Part shown: piece after piece, positions 26,594 through 35,174 of the stretch
Numbering within the stretch: the stretch's first letter is position 1
Layout: each line of letters starts with the position of its first letter
NCBI RefSeq assembly: GCF_024746835.1
Contig: NZ_CP080531.1
Location: 744,001-808,000 of the forward strand
Reading direction: 5' to 3'
DNA: 64,000 nt
From: Mesorhizobium sp. AR02
Lineage (GTDB): Bacteria; Pseudomonadota; Alphaproteobacteria; Rhizobiales; Rhizobiaceae
Made by a program: the position numbers and the translations under genes
The notes under the pieces: generated by a model
What the model saw: the letters and a program-made list of their open reading frames with translations, nothing else
What the model was told of the DNA's origin: nothing
The model's database searches: none

Positions 26594-28450
26594 TTGGCAA
26601 CGGATGCAACCAGCGGCGCGGCGAAGCGCGGCAAATCGTTTGCCCATGTGGCGGAAGCCTCCTGGGGCAAGGGCCTCAGCACCTTGCTGCGTATCGTGCG
26701 CATGACGCTGCGCCATCCCTGGCAGGTTGCGATCACCCTCGTCTCGACCTTCATCGCCGCGACGCTGCAGCTTTTCATTCCGCGCCTCCTGGGACGCGCC
26801 ATCGACCAGGCGCAAGGCGTGATGGCCGCGGGTGCCGGCACCGCTGCCGAACAGGCGCTGTGGAACACGGCGCTGACGCTGCTGGTCGTCAGCATCCTGC
26901 GCGGCCTCTTCACCATGGCGCAGAACTACTATGGCGAGGCGGTCGGCCACCGGACCGGCTATGAGCTTCGCCTGGCTTTCTACGAGAAGATCCAGCGGCT
27001 GAGCTTCGCCTACCACGACAAGGTCCATACCGGTGATCTCATCACGCTCGGGCTGCTCGATCTCGACGGCGTGCGCATGTTCTTTGCCACCGGCATCCTG
27101 CGCGTGGTGCTGCTCGGCGTGCTGATCGGCGTCGGCGCCTATCTCCTGATCAGCACCGACCTCGTGCTTGGGCTGCTCAGCCTGAGCTTCGTGCCGTTCG
27201 TCGCCTGGCGCTCCTCGGTGACCCAGCTCAAGCTGCGCAGCACCTGGCTGACGCTGCAGGAGCGGCTGTCGGTGCTGAGCCGGGTGATGGACGAGAATCT
27301 CGGCGGCATCCGCGTCGTGCGTGCCTTCGCCGCGCAGCGCCATGAGCTCAAAAAATTCGACCGCGCCAAGCAGGATGCGCTGGAGCTGGCCAATGAGCGC
27401 GTCGACATCCGCGTCTCCAACACCAGCGCCATGAACTTTTCCTTCCTGGCCGCCATGGGGCTGGTGCTGTGGTTCGGCGGCCAGAAGGTGATTGCGGGCC
27501 AGATCAGCGTCGGCACGCTGGCGCAGTTCCTCACCTTCATGACCATCCTGCAGATGCCGGTGCGCCAGCTCGGCCTGATGGTCAATTCGTTCGCGCGTGC
27601 CTCGACCTGCGGCACGCGGCTGTTCGAACTGCTCGACACCGAACTCGACATCAAGGATGCGCCCGATGCCAGGGATCTCGTCATCACCGAGGGCGTGCTG
27701 CGTTTCGACAATGTCGGCTTCCGCTATGAGGGCGCGGGCGACCGCCAGACCCTGACCGGCATCTCCTTCGAGGCCAGGCCCGGCGAGACGATCGGCATTG
27801 TCGGCCCGCCGGGCAGCGGCAAGTCGACGATCGCGCATCTGATCCCACGCTTCTACGACGTGACTTCAGGCGCGATCACCATCGACGGACAGGACATCCG
27901 AAAGGTCACGTTGCAGTCGCTGCGCAAGGTGGTCGGCGTCGTGCAACAGGACGCCTTCCTGTTCACCACCTCGATCGAGAACAACATCGCCTATGGCAAC
28001 CCCTGGGCGCGCGAGACCCGCATCGGGCAGGCAGCCGAGTACGCCCAGCTGCACAACTACATCATCGGGCTTCCGGCCGGCTACACCACGGTCGTCGGCG
28101 AACGCGGCGCGTCGCTTTCCGGCGGCCAGCGCCAGCGCCTGACCATTGCGCGCAGCCTGATGCTGCGGCCATCGGTTCTGGTCTTCGACGATTCCACCGC
28201 GGCCATCGATGCTGGCACCGAGCAGCGCATCCGGGCGGCGATGAAGCGCTTCGCCAAAGATCGCGTGACGCTGATCATCTCGCACCGGCTGAGTTCGCTG
28301 ATGCATGCCGACCAGATCCTGTTCGTCGAGGGCGGCCGCATTGTCGAGCGTGGCACGCATGAGGAACTGCTGGCGCTCGGCGGGCGCTATCGGGCGCTTT
28401 ACGACCTGCAACTGCGGCCGGACGACGACCGGCTCGAGGGAGCCGCGTGA
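26594..28450 (+). CDS. Heterodimeric ABC exporter, half 1 (degenerate catalytic site)
   Basis: A 618-residue fused membrane-ATPase protein. An ABC type-1 exporter membrane domain (about residues 40-330, six helices) is followed by an ATPase domain. The Walker A is GPPGSGKSTIAHL and the signature LSGGQRQRLTIARSL. Walker B reads LVFDDSTAAID, with aspartate where the catalytic glutamate normally stands. This is characteristic of one half of heterodimeric exporters such as TM287/288 and BmrCD. The start appears to be TTG at 26594. The substrate is unknown; lipids, peptides or drugs are typical. Confidence 0.85.
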   Translation: MATDATSGAAKRGKSFAHVAEASWGKGLSTLLRIVRMTLRHPWQVAITLVSTFIAATLQLFIPRLLGRAIDQAQGVMAAGAGTAAEQALWNTALTLLVVSILRGLFTMAQNYYGEAVGHRTGYELRLAFYEKIQRLSFAYHDKVHTGDLITLGLLDLDGVRMFFATGILRVVLLGVLIGVGAYLLISTDLVLGLLSLSFVPFVAWRSSVTQLKLRSTWLTLQERLSVLSRVMDENLGGIRVVRAFAAQRHELKKFDRAKQDALELANERVDIRVSNTSAMNFSFLAAMGLVLWFGGQKVIAGQISVGTLAQFLTFMTILQMPVRQLGLMVNSFARASTCGTRLFELLDTELDIKDAPDARDLVITEGVLRFDNVGFRYEGAGDRQTLTGISFEARPGETIGIVGPPGSGKSTIAHLIPRFYDVTSGAITIDGQDIRKVTLQSLRKVVGVVQQDAFLFTTSIENNIAYGNPWARETRIGQAAEYAQLHNYIIGLPAGYTTVVGERGASLSGGQRQRLTIARSLMLRPSVLVFDDSTAAIDAGTEQRIRAAMKRFAKDRVTLIISHRLSSLMHADQILFVEGGRIVERGTHEELLALGGRYRALYDLQLRPDDDRLEGAA

Positions 28451-30342
28451 TGTCGACGCAGGACGACGACGAGAAAGACGACAAGAGCGGGCGGCCGACC
28501 AAGGCGGTCGTCGGCTCGCATCGCGACGAGGAAGAGGTTTTCGGCAAGGCCTATGATCCGCGTATTGTCAGGCGCATCTGGAGCTTCGTCAGACCGTATC
28601 AGGGCCGGATCTTCATCTCGGTCGCGGCGGTGCTGGTGTTCACGCTGACGCAGCTGGCGATTCCGCTGGTCATTCGCTACGCCATCGACCACGGCATGGC
28701 TCCGGGCAGGCTCGACCGCTCGGTGATGATCTCCGCGATCGTCACGTTCACCGTGATCATCCTGATCAACTACGCCGCCAGCCATGTGCAGGAGAGCGTC
28801 GTCGGCAAGGTGGCCGAAAACGTGCTGTCCGACTTGCGCCGTGCCATGTTCAGCCATCTGCAACGTGTGTCGCTCAGCTTCATGGACAAGACCGAGGTCG
28901 GCCGGCTGATGTCGCGCCTGCAGGGCGACGTCAATTCGATGCAGGAATTCCTCGAAACCTCAGTCATGTCGGTGGGCGACATCGTGCTGCTGTTCGGCAT
29001 CGTCACCGTGCTTTTGTGGCTCGATTTCCGGCTCGGATTGCTGACGCTGTCGACCATGCCGGTGCTGTTCATCGTGCGCCTGTTCTGGCTGCCGCGCGCC
29101 AAGGTCGCCTTCATGGCCGCGCACGAGACCAATTCCATCGCCAATGGCGCTCTGGCCGAAGGCATCCATGGCGTGCGCACCGTGCAGAGCCTGGAGCGCC
29201 AGCACGTCAATTTCGAGCTCTATGACGAGAAGGTGCTGGCCAATCTCAACGCGCATCTGCGGTCGGCCAGATACGCGCAGGTGATGGTGCCGATCGTCGA
29301 CACGCTGACCGGCATCGCCATGGCGACGGTCATCGTCGTCGGTGGTTCGATGGTGCTGTCGCACAGCCTCGATGTCGGCGTCATGGTGGCGTTCCTGTTC
29401 TACATCCAGCGCTTCTTCGACCCGATCCGCTCGCTCACCATGCAGTACAGCGTCATGCAGCGCGCCATGGCTTCGGGCCAGCGCATCTCCGAAGTGCTCG
29501 ACGTGCCGGTGGATGTCAGCGACAAGGAAAATGCGCTGACGCTGTCGCGCGACATGGACGGCTCGGTCGAGTTCAGGAACGTCACCTTCGGCTACCGGCA
29601 GAACCAGCCGGTGCTGAAGAACATCTCCTTCCGCGTCAACCCGGGCGAGACGGTCGCCCTTGTCGGCCCGACCGGGTCGGGCAAATCGAGCTCGATGGCG
29701 CTTGTGCACCGCTTCTACGATGTCTGGTCGGGTGAGGTGCTGGTCGGCGGCCATGACGTACGCGACCTGACGCAGGATTCACTCGGCGACCAGGTGGCGA
29801 TGGTGCTGCAGGAACCGTTCCTGTTCTCCGGCACGGTGTTGGAGAACATCCGCTATCACAAGACATCAGCCAGTCGCGAAGAGGTCGTCCGCGCCGCACA
29901 AGCCGTCGGCGCGCACGACTTCATCGAGCAACTGCCCGATGGCTACGACACCGAGCTCGAGCAGCGCGGCGGCAACCTCTCGCTCGGCCAGCGCCAGTTG
30001 ATCAGCTTTGCGCGCGCGCTGGTCGCCGACGCCAAGATCCTCGTGCTCGACGAAGCCACGGCCAGCATCGATTCCTACACCGAGATGCTGATCCAGAAGG
30101 CACTGATCAAACTGCTGGAGGGCCGCACCGGGCTGGTCATCGCCCACCGGCTGGCCACCATCCGCGGCGCCGACCGCATCATCGTCCTACAGAATGGCGA
30201 GATCGTCGAGAGCGGCAACCACGAACAGCTGATGCAGAGGAAGGGTCTCTACGCCCGCCTCTACAACATGAATTACGCCTCGTTCGACGACATTTCGCAG
30301 GAAGAGATGGGAATGGACGCGGCGGTCGGCAAAGCGACGTGA
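28450..30342 (+). CDS. Heterodimeric ABC exporter, half 2 (intact catalytic glutamate)
   Basis: A 630-residue partner of the preceding protein, whose stop codon overlaps its ATG. The N-terminus is charged (DDDEKDDKSGRPTK) and is followed by a six-helix exporter membrane domain and an ATPase domain. Walker A is GPTGSGKSSSMALV and Walker B ILVLDEATASID with the normal glutamate. The signature reads LSLGQRQLISFARAL, with leucine replacing the third-position glycine. The altered signature would pair with the altered Walker B of half 1, leaving one normal and one degenerate ATP site. Confidence 0.85.
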   Translation: MSTQDDDEKDDKSGRPTKAVVGSHRDEEEVFGKAYDPRIVRRIWSFVRPYQGRIFISVAAVLVFTLTQLAIPLVIRYAIDHGMAPGRLDRSVMISAIVTFTVIILINYAASHVQESVVGKVAENVLSDLRRAMFSHLQRVSLSFMDKTEVGRLMSRLQGDVNSMQEFLETSVMSVGDIVLLFGIVTVLLWLDFRLGLLTLSTMPVLFIVRLFWLPRAKVAFMAAHETNSIANGALAEGIHGVRTVQSLERQHVNFELYDEKVLANLNAHLRSARYAQVMVPIVDTLTGIAMATVIVVGGSMVLSHSLDVGVMVAFLFYIQRFFDPIRSLTMQYSVMQRAMASGQRISEVLDVPVDVSDKENALTLSRDMDGSVEFRNVTFGYRQNQPVLKNISFRVNPGETVALVGPTGSGKSSSMALVHRFYDVWSGEVLVGGHDVRDLTQDSLGDQVAMVLQEPFLFSGTVLENIRYHKTSASREEVVRAAQAVGAHDFIEQLPDGYDTELEQRGGNLSLGQRQLISFARALVADAKILVLDEATASIDSYTEMLIQKALIKLLEGRTGLVIAHRLATIRGADRIIVLQNGEIVESGNHEQLMQRKGLYARLYNMNYASFDDISQEEMGMDAAVGKAT

Positions 30343-30598
30343 CTGATGCAGGTTAAGGTCGCAGCGGGGCAAGCTCGCAAGGACGATGGCGCGTTGTATT
30401 CAGCCAAGCGACAGGCAGCTATGTCCTATGGATTGTGGTCGCAGCGCCTTAGTAGGCAGGCCGGCTATAGGTCGAAAGATCGTTGTTCAGCCGGTCGAGC
30501 AGATCGGGCATGTTCCAGAACGAAAGCCCGTGCCGCTGGCGAAGGGCGCGGGCCGATCGAGTGCGGGTTCCAGCAGCAATATCGGGGGACATCGCGGT

Positions 30599-30700
30599 TC
30601 ACGTAAGGATCAGGCCGGCCAAAACGACTGTAAGGACAAGCGAGAAGGGTACAGCAAGAAGCCAACGAGCCTCCAAAATGCTGTTGTGACGATCGTCCAT
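30599..30700 (-). CDS. Small predicted membrane protein, 33 residues
   Basis: A short frame begins ATG GAC GAT CGT at 30700 and ends TGA at 30599. It has a charged N-terminus (MDDRHNSILEAR) and one strongly hydrophobic helix of about 20 residues ending at LILT. AGAGG lies about 11 bases upstream. No family is recognised. It is supported by composition and start signal only. The stretch 30343-30598 shows no other gene. Confidence 0.4.
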   Translation of the reverse strand: MDDRHNSILEARWLLAVPFSLVLTVVLAGLILT

Positions 30701-30784
30701 TAGCTCGTGCCTCTTGATTTATTTCTCCACACTATAACGGAGTGCGTAACCGAGAGGTTCCGGGTTCGATGATGACCTTCGTTG

Positions 30785-30871
30785 TTAGTACCAGCGTCCA
30801 CGGCCGTAGAAGCCGCCGCCTCCTACCAGAAAAACTATGAGAACGATGACCAGAATTGTGGTGATGTTCAT
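30785..30871 (-). CDS. Small hydrophobic Gly-rich protein, 28 residues
   Basis: The frame starts at ATG 30871 with an excellent ribosome-binding site (CAGGAGG, 5 bases before ATG) and ends at 30785. It has one hydrophobic helix (MNITTILVIVLIVFLVGGGG) and a short basic aromatic tail (FYGRGRWY). It resembles the N-terminal half of the small DUF3309-type membrane proteins common in rhizobia, but is shorter. The function is unknown. Confidence 0.6.
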   Translation of the reverse strand: MNITTILVIVLIVFLVGGGGFYGRGRWY

Positions 30872-31338
30872 ATGCGCCTCCTGAGCGCGCCCGGCGGCGT
30901 TCGCCGTTCGCGGCTCTTGCCCTGTAGGGCATGAATTGTTCCTGTCACTTTGACATCCACCAACGTTCCGCGCGGCATTCTTGTTCCAGTGGATCTTTCA
31001 GGCATGACCGGCCCCAACGGAACCGCTGGCCCCACCTCGGCTGGAAAGGTTTCAGAAACCATGTCCGGGTTCACCAAGGAACCAACCGGCCTGACGATTT
31101 CTTTAGCTGCATGAAAAAACCTGGCACGCTCGGAACGGAAGATCACGACCACACCGGTTCGGTCCGCACGCCGCCCGAATTTCCATCCCAACATCGGGAT
31201 GCTGAAGGCGATTTCGGCGGTCGATTTGGATATGGGCATCCCGCTCACAAGCCGGATCCCTTTGCCACATACACGTTTTCGGCGGGGGCTGTTCGTCCTC
31301 TGCCGCTCGATAAAAAGAAGAGATGGCGCTAGCCTGCT
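30872..31338. other. Intergenic region, no convincing gene
   Basis: These 467 bases have open frames on both strands, but none shows a ribosome-binding site, a recognisable motif or the codon pattern of the neighbours. Codon use looks less GC3-rich than in the catabolic operons. It may be old intergenic sequence or eroded coding sequence. Confidence 0.4.
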
Positions 31339-31539
31339 GTGCAAAAACCCTATGAAACAGCCTATTTCGCCAGGAAGCACGGGATCACACAGGCCCAGGC
31401 ACGACGGATCACCAAGGACTTCGGCCCCTCACGTGTCAGGTGCGACACAGCCGCCCAGGATCTGAACTTGGCCCTGACATGGCTCATCGACTTGCATAAG
31501 CGTCGGGCAGCATCCGTGTCTTCGATATCGAAGGAATAG
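31339..31539 (+). CDS. Small conserved-type protein, paralogue of 31589-31783
   Basis: A 66-residue protein from GTG at 31339, with a stop just upstream in frame and no clear ribosome-binding site. Its core (KPYETAYFARKHGITQAQAR, then a GPSR motif) aligns with the convergently encoded protein at 31589-31783: 17 of 40 positions are identical in my hand alignment. The YFARKHGIT part resembles small DUF3606-like proteins of rhizobia, possibly a small helix-turn-helix. The function is unknown. Confidence 0.55.
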   Translation: MQKPYETAYFARKHGITQAQARRITKDFGPSRVRCDTAAQDLNLALTWLIDLHKRRAASVSSISKE

Positions 31540-31588
31540 CTGATTCTGGACGCAGACTACCAAAGCCGATGCATTGGTCTTGGCACAA

Positions 31589-31783
31589 TCAGCGAAGCCA
31601 CTTCCTGAACCTCGCGGCTTTATTCCGGACAAATGCAGCAGCTGCCGCATCAGACGCCCTTCGCGATGGCCCATTCGCTGCAATGATGAACTTGGCATCT
31701 TTCAGCGTGAGACCGTACTTCTTTGCAAAGTAGATTGCTCCATAAGGCTCGTCTTGGGGTATGCCCGCGTTCGTGTAGGCCAT
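31589..31783 (-). CDS. Small conserved-type protein, paralogue of 31339-31539
   Basis: A 64-residue protein starting at ATG 31783 (MAYTNAGIPQDEPYGAIYFA) with GAGG about 6 bases upstream. Its core shares PY..YFA.K.G.T, A..I and GPSR...D.AA with the protein encoded opposite it 50 bases away. It has a basic C-terminus (NKAARFRKWLR). It looks like a small regulatory or DNA-binding protein, with DUF3606-like similarity. The function is unknown. Confidence 0.6.
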   Translation of the reverse strand: MAYTNAGIPQDEPYGAIYFAKKYGLTLKDAKFIIAANGPSRRASDAAAAAFVRNKAARFRKWLR

Positions 31784-31915
31784 TTGTGCCTCGCATGACG
31801 GATAGCCTGGCTCGGCTTCGGCCACGCTCCAGTCTGGCTACATCAACCTTCGACAACAGCCGATGGTTCCGATCAGACGTGGAACCTCCGGCCATCGCCA
31901 AGGTTTAGATCCCTG

Positions 31916-32776
31916 ATGTTCGAAGGTTTTCAGCTTGAGACAATCCGGCTGCCCGAAGCCACGCTTCGGGTCAGATACGGTGGCTCTGGACCGCCGGTCC
32001 TGCTTTTGCATGGCCACCCTCGTACACATGCCACCTGGCACCGCGTGGCGCCGCTTCTCGCCCACACCCATACAGTGGTTTGTCCTGACCTTCGCGGTTT
32101 CGGGCAGTCATCAATTCCCGAGGACAGCCATGATCATGCGGGCTCATCCAAGCGCGCCAAGGCAAGAGATTGTGTCGCGCTCATGCACCATCTGGGTTTT
32201 GGCCGATTTGCCGTCGCCGGGCACGATCGCGGAAGCTACACCGCTTTCCGGACGGCGATGGATAATCCAACCGTGGTAACGCATCTCATCGTTCTAGACG
32301 GCATTCCGATCCTGGAAGCCCTTGAGCGATGTGACGCCCACTTCGCTGCCGAGTGGTGGCACTGGTTCTTCTTTGCCCAGCCCGACAAGCCGGAACAGGC
32401 GATCATGGCCAACCCCGAGGCCTGGTATGGCGGCTCCGTTGATCAGATGGGGGCGGAGGCGTTTGCGGATTACAGGGCGGCAATTTTCGACGCTCGTGTC
32501 ATCCATGGGATGGTCGAGGATTATAGGGCAGGCCTCTCAATCGACCATCTGCACGACGCGGATGACCGGAGGGCGGGCCGGCGGGTCCTATGTCCCACTA
32601 TGGTTCTATGGTCGATCCGCGATGATCTGGAACGGCTTTATGGCGATGTTCTCGGCGTATGGCGCCCGTGGACGAAAGGCTTGCAAGGTAAAGGCATCGA
32701 CTGTGGACATCATATGGCTGAAGAGGCACCAGAGGCGCTCGCTGCGGAGATACTTGCCTTCCTCCATCACACCTAG
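31916..32776 (+). CDS. Alpha/beta hydrolase, haloacetate dehalogenase-like
   Basis: A 286-residue alpha/beta hydrolase. The oxyanion region is LLLHGHPRTHATWHRVAPLL, the nucleophile elbow GHDRGSYTAFR (Asp nucleophile), and the cap motif WHWFFFAQPDKPEQ. The catalytic histidine lies in DCGHHMAEEAPE near the C-terminus. This set matches the fluoroacetate dehalogenase and epoxide hydrolase group. One carboxylate-binding arginine of true fluoroacetate dehalogenases (RxxR after the nucleophile) is replaced by tyrosine, so dehalogenation is uncertain. No linked pathway is visible. Confidence 0.65.
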   Translation: MFEGFQLETIRLPEATLRVRYGGSGPPVLLLHGHPRTHATWHRVAPLLAHTHTVVCPDLRGFGQSSIPEDSHDHAGSSKRAKARDCVALMHHLGFGRFAVAGHDRGSYTAFRTAMDNPTVVTHLIVLDGIPILEALERCDAHFAAEWWHWFFFAQPDKPEQAIMANPEAWYGGSVDQMGAEAFADYRAAIFDARVIHGMVEDYRAGLSIDHLHDADDRRAGRRVLCPTMVLWSIRDDLERLYGDVLGVWRPWTKGLQGKGIDCGHHMAEEAPEALAAEILAFLHHT

Positions 32777-32841
32777 ATTCGAGGTCTATCCTCCAGACGC
32801 GTTGGCCAGTCAGTCAGACTAGGGAGCCCTACGTCACTCGG

Positions 32842-33207
32842 TTAGCCAGAAAGCAGGCCTTCGAGCTTGGTGGTCAGTTCTTCAAAGCTGAACGGCTTGC
32901 GAAGGACGGCACGGTTGCTGAAACCTTCGCGCATGTCGCGGCCGGTGTTGCCGGTCGAATAGATGAACGGCACGCCGCGCTCAGCAAGCGCGTCGGCCAC
33001 GGTATTGCTGTCGTCGCTGTCCAGATTCATGTCCAGCATGGCGGCATCGAAAGCCTGCGTTTCGATAAGGGCGATCGCCTTTTCTATCGTGGCGGCTGAG
33101 GTGACGGACTCGCACCCAAGATCGCCGAGCATGTCCTCAATCATCATCAGGACCAGAATCTCGTCCTCGACAACGAGAAAGCGTCGGCCAGAAAGCAGTT
33201 TATCCAT
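32842..33207 (-). CDS. Single-domain response regulator
   Basis: A 121-residue receiver domain without an output domain. The acidic pocket is VVEDEILVL, the phospho-acceptor aspartate lies in AAMLDMNLDSD near residue 56, and the conserved lysine is in AVLRKPFSFEEL. Its start overlaps the histidine kinase gene by 8 bases, so the two are partners. Stand-alone receivers next to HWE kinases are common in Rhizobiales and often act as phosphate sinks or in the general stress pathway. Confidence 0.85.
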   Translation of the reverse strand: MDKLLSGRRFLVVEDEILVLMMIEDMLGDLGCESVTSAATIEKAIALIETQAFDAAMLDMNLDSDDSNTVADALAERGVPFIYSTGNTGRDMREGFSNRAVLRKPFSFEELTTKLEGLLSG

Positions 33208-34252
33208 CGCGAATTCCCGGTAGCGGAATGTTCATCGTGCAGATCAACCCGTCCGGGCGATAGTCAAGTTGCACAGTGCCTTCGAGTTCGTGGGTCAGGC
33301 CGCGCTCGATCACGCGCGAGCCGAACCCCTGTCGCGACGGTGACGTAACCGGCGGACCGCCCTGCTCTCGCCAGGACAGGATCAACCTACGGCCCTCCGA
33401 CATCGGCTCGATCGTCCAGTCGATCCGGATCGAACCCTTGTCATTGGAAAACGCACCGTATTTCACCGCGTTGGTGGCGAGTTCGTTGAAGGCAATGCCG
33501 AGCGCCAGCGCCGCTCTTATCGAGAGGCGGATGTTCTCGCCTGATATCACCAGGCGCTCCGTCCGTCCGTGGCTGACGCCAAACGGTTCCAGGGCGTCGT
33601 GGAGCACATCGAGCAGCCCTGCGCTATGCCAATTTTCACGGGTCAGCAAATTGTGCGATCGGGAGAGCGCAAACAGCCGGGACTCGACCGCTTCGCGGAT
33701 CGCCTTCGGATCGGAATTGGCTCGCGATGCCTGCCAGACGATCGACTGCACCGTTGCCAGCGTGTTCTTCACGCGATGGTTCAGCTCGTCGATGAGCATT
33801 TTGGATTGTGCCTGCTCCTCCTTGTGTCTGGTCAGGTCGACGAAGGAGGTAAAATATTGGACGATGGCGCCGCTCTTGTCCTGGACGGGACTGGCGAAAA
33901 GCGCCGCCCAGAATTCGCTGCCATCCTTGCGCCTGTAAAGGATTTCCGTACCCGCCTCCACATTGGCTTCAAACTCGACCTTGATGCGTTTCAACGCCCC
34001 GGCGTCGGTGCCGTCCGCCATCAGGAAATTGAAGGGCTGAGCGAGGACCTCTTCCCTGGCGTATCCGGTCAGGGCGAGGAAGGCGTCATTGGCGAATATA
34101 ATGGGATTGCCGGGCTCTTTCGCGTCGGTGAAAACCATGGCCATTCGTGTTGTCTCGGCGGCGACCACGAACGGGCCAAGGTCGTGCTGAAAGCCCTCGA
34201 CTTCGGCTTCGGCATCCTGCTGCTCTACGGACTTGTCTTTTATCTTCGGCAT
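33200..34252 (-). CDS. PAS (LOV-like) sensor histidine kinase, HWE family
   Basis: A 350-residue soluble kinase. A PAS domain of LOV type lies at residues about 30-143 (FLALTGYAREEVL, YRRKDGSEFWAAL, SPVQD, YFTSFVDLT). The LOV cysteine motif GRNCRFLQ reads AQPFNFLM (residues 71-78), so the flavin-adduct cysteine is phenylalanine 74. The H-box ELNHRVKNTLATVQSI has His159, followed by an HWE-type N-box NELATNAVKYG and WREQGG. It probably phosphorylates the adjacent receiver. Without the cysteine, normal LOV photochemistry is not expected. Confidence 0.85.
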   Translation of the reverse strand: MPKIKDKSVEQQDAEAEVEGFQHDLGPFVVAAETTRMAMVFTDAKEPGNPIIFANDAFLALTGYAREEVLAQPFNFLMADGTDAGALKRIKVEFEANVEAGTEILYRRKDGSEFWAALFASPVQDKSGAIVQYFTSFVDLTRHKEEQAQSKMLIDELNHRVKNTLATVQSIVWQASRANSDPKAIREAVESRLFALSRSHNLLTRENWHSAGLLDVLHDALEPFGVSHGRTERLVISGENIRLSIRAALALGIAFNELATNAVKYGAFSNDKGSIRIDWTIEPMSEGRRLILSWREQGGPPVTSPSRQGFGSRVIERGLTHELEGTVQLDYRPDGLICTMNIPLPGIRDG

Positions 34253-34332
34253 GTTGAAGATCGATCCTGCCCTTAGCGCAAACCGATCTTGCAGCTTATC
34301 CGACCTGAGGACTCCGCGCCATAGACACGACG

Positions 34333-34369
34333 TTTTGTGCCCGCGCCGGAACCGTTCCGGGGCGCAAAA
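34333..34369 (-). terminator. Terminator-like hairpin after the ABC ATPase gene
   Basis: An inner stem CCGGAA/TTCCGG (34346-34351 and 34355-34360) is enclosed by TTTTGTGC and GCGCAAAA. On the minus strand the structure follows the ATPase stop at 34373 by 3 bases and ends in a T-run, the form of a factor-independent terminator. Confidence 0.6.
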
Positions 34370-34372
34370 GCG

Positions 34373-35164
34373 TCACCCCACCAAGGCCATTTCGGGGCGT
34401 CTTGATGCCTCGCGGATCGCCTTGTGCACGCCGCGCTGCAAATCCATGAAGGCCGGGGTTTCCATCACCTCTTCCCGACGCGGGCGCTCGATGTCGACAT
34501 TGAAGGTCTGCATGATGCGTCCCGGGCCGATCCCCATGACGACGATCCGGTCCGACAGATAGACCGCCTCCTCCACATCATGCGTGACGAAGAGCACGGT
34601 CAACCTGTGTTCCTCCCAGATCTGGGTCAGCAGCTCCTGCATCTGATGCCGGGTCAGAGCATCGAGCGCGCCGAAGGGTTCATCCATCAGCAGCATCTTG
34701 GGACGATAGGACAGCGCGCGCGCAATGGCGACGCGCTGTTTCATGCCGCCCGACAGTTCGGACGGATAGCGGTCGGCACTCTGCGACAGCTTGACGAGGT
34801 CGAGATGCTCGAGCGCGATCTCGCGGCAGGCCGTGCGATCGTAGCCGGCGGCCTTGAGGGCGAACTCGATGTTCTGCCGCGCCGTCAGCCAGGGAAGCAG
34901 CGTGTAGGACTGGAAGACGACGCCACGGTCGAGACCCGGCTGCAGGATCGGCGCGCCATCGATGCTGAGATCGCCGGCGTCGAAGTCCTGCAGTCCGGCG
35001 ACGATCGACAGCAGCGTGCTCTTGCCGCAGCCCGACGTGCCGACAAGCGAGACGAACTCATTGTCGGCAAGATCGAGGTTGATGTCGCGCAGCACTTCCG
35101 TGCGCCGCTCTCCCGTGCCGAAGCTCTTGTCGAGGCCGGCGATGCGCAATTTGGGAACAGTCAT
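34373..35164 (-). CDS. ABC transporter ATPase, nitrate/sulfonate/taurine class
   Basis: A 263-residue SsuB/TauB-type ATPase. Walker A is GTSGCGKSTLLS, the signature [15 protein letters not shown] and Walker B MLLMDEPFGALDALTR. GM in the signature and the DALTR tail are characteristic of this class. I chose ATG at 35164 (MTVPKLRIAG) because GAGGAA precedes it; the longer frame starts inside the permease end. It powers the importer encoded just upstream. Confidence 0.85.
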   Translation of the reverse strand: MTVPKLRIAGLDKSFGTGERRTEVLRDINLDLADNEFVSLVGTSGCGKSTLLSIVAGLQDFDAGDLSIDGAPILQPGLDRGVVFQSYTLLPWLTARQNIEFALKAAGYDRTACREIALEHLDLVKLSQSADRYPSELSGGMKQRVAIARALSYRPKMLLMDEPFGALDALTRHQMQELLTQIWEEHRLTVLFVTHDVEEAVYLSDRIVVMGIGPGRIMQTFNVDIERPRREEVMETPAFMDLQRGVHKAIREASRRPEMALVG

Positions 35165-35174
35165 CGGCGGTTCC

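Noticed and set aside
30868..31380. A 170-residue minus-strand frame in the 30.9-31.3 kb region.
   Set aside because: It overlaps the well-supported 28-residue gene start and its ribosome-binding site, and shows no motif or plausible start of its own.
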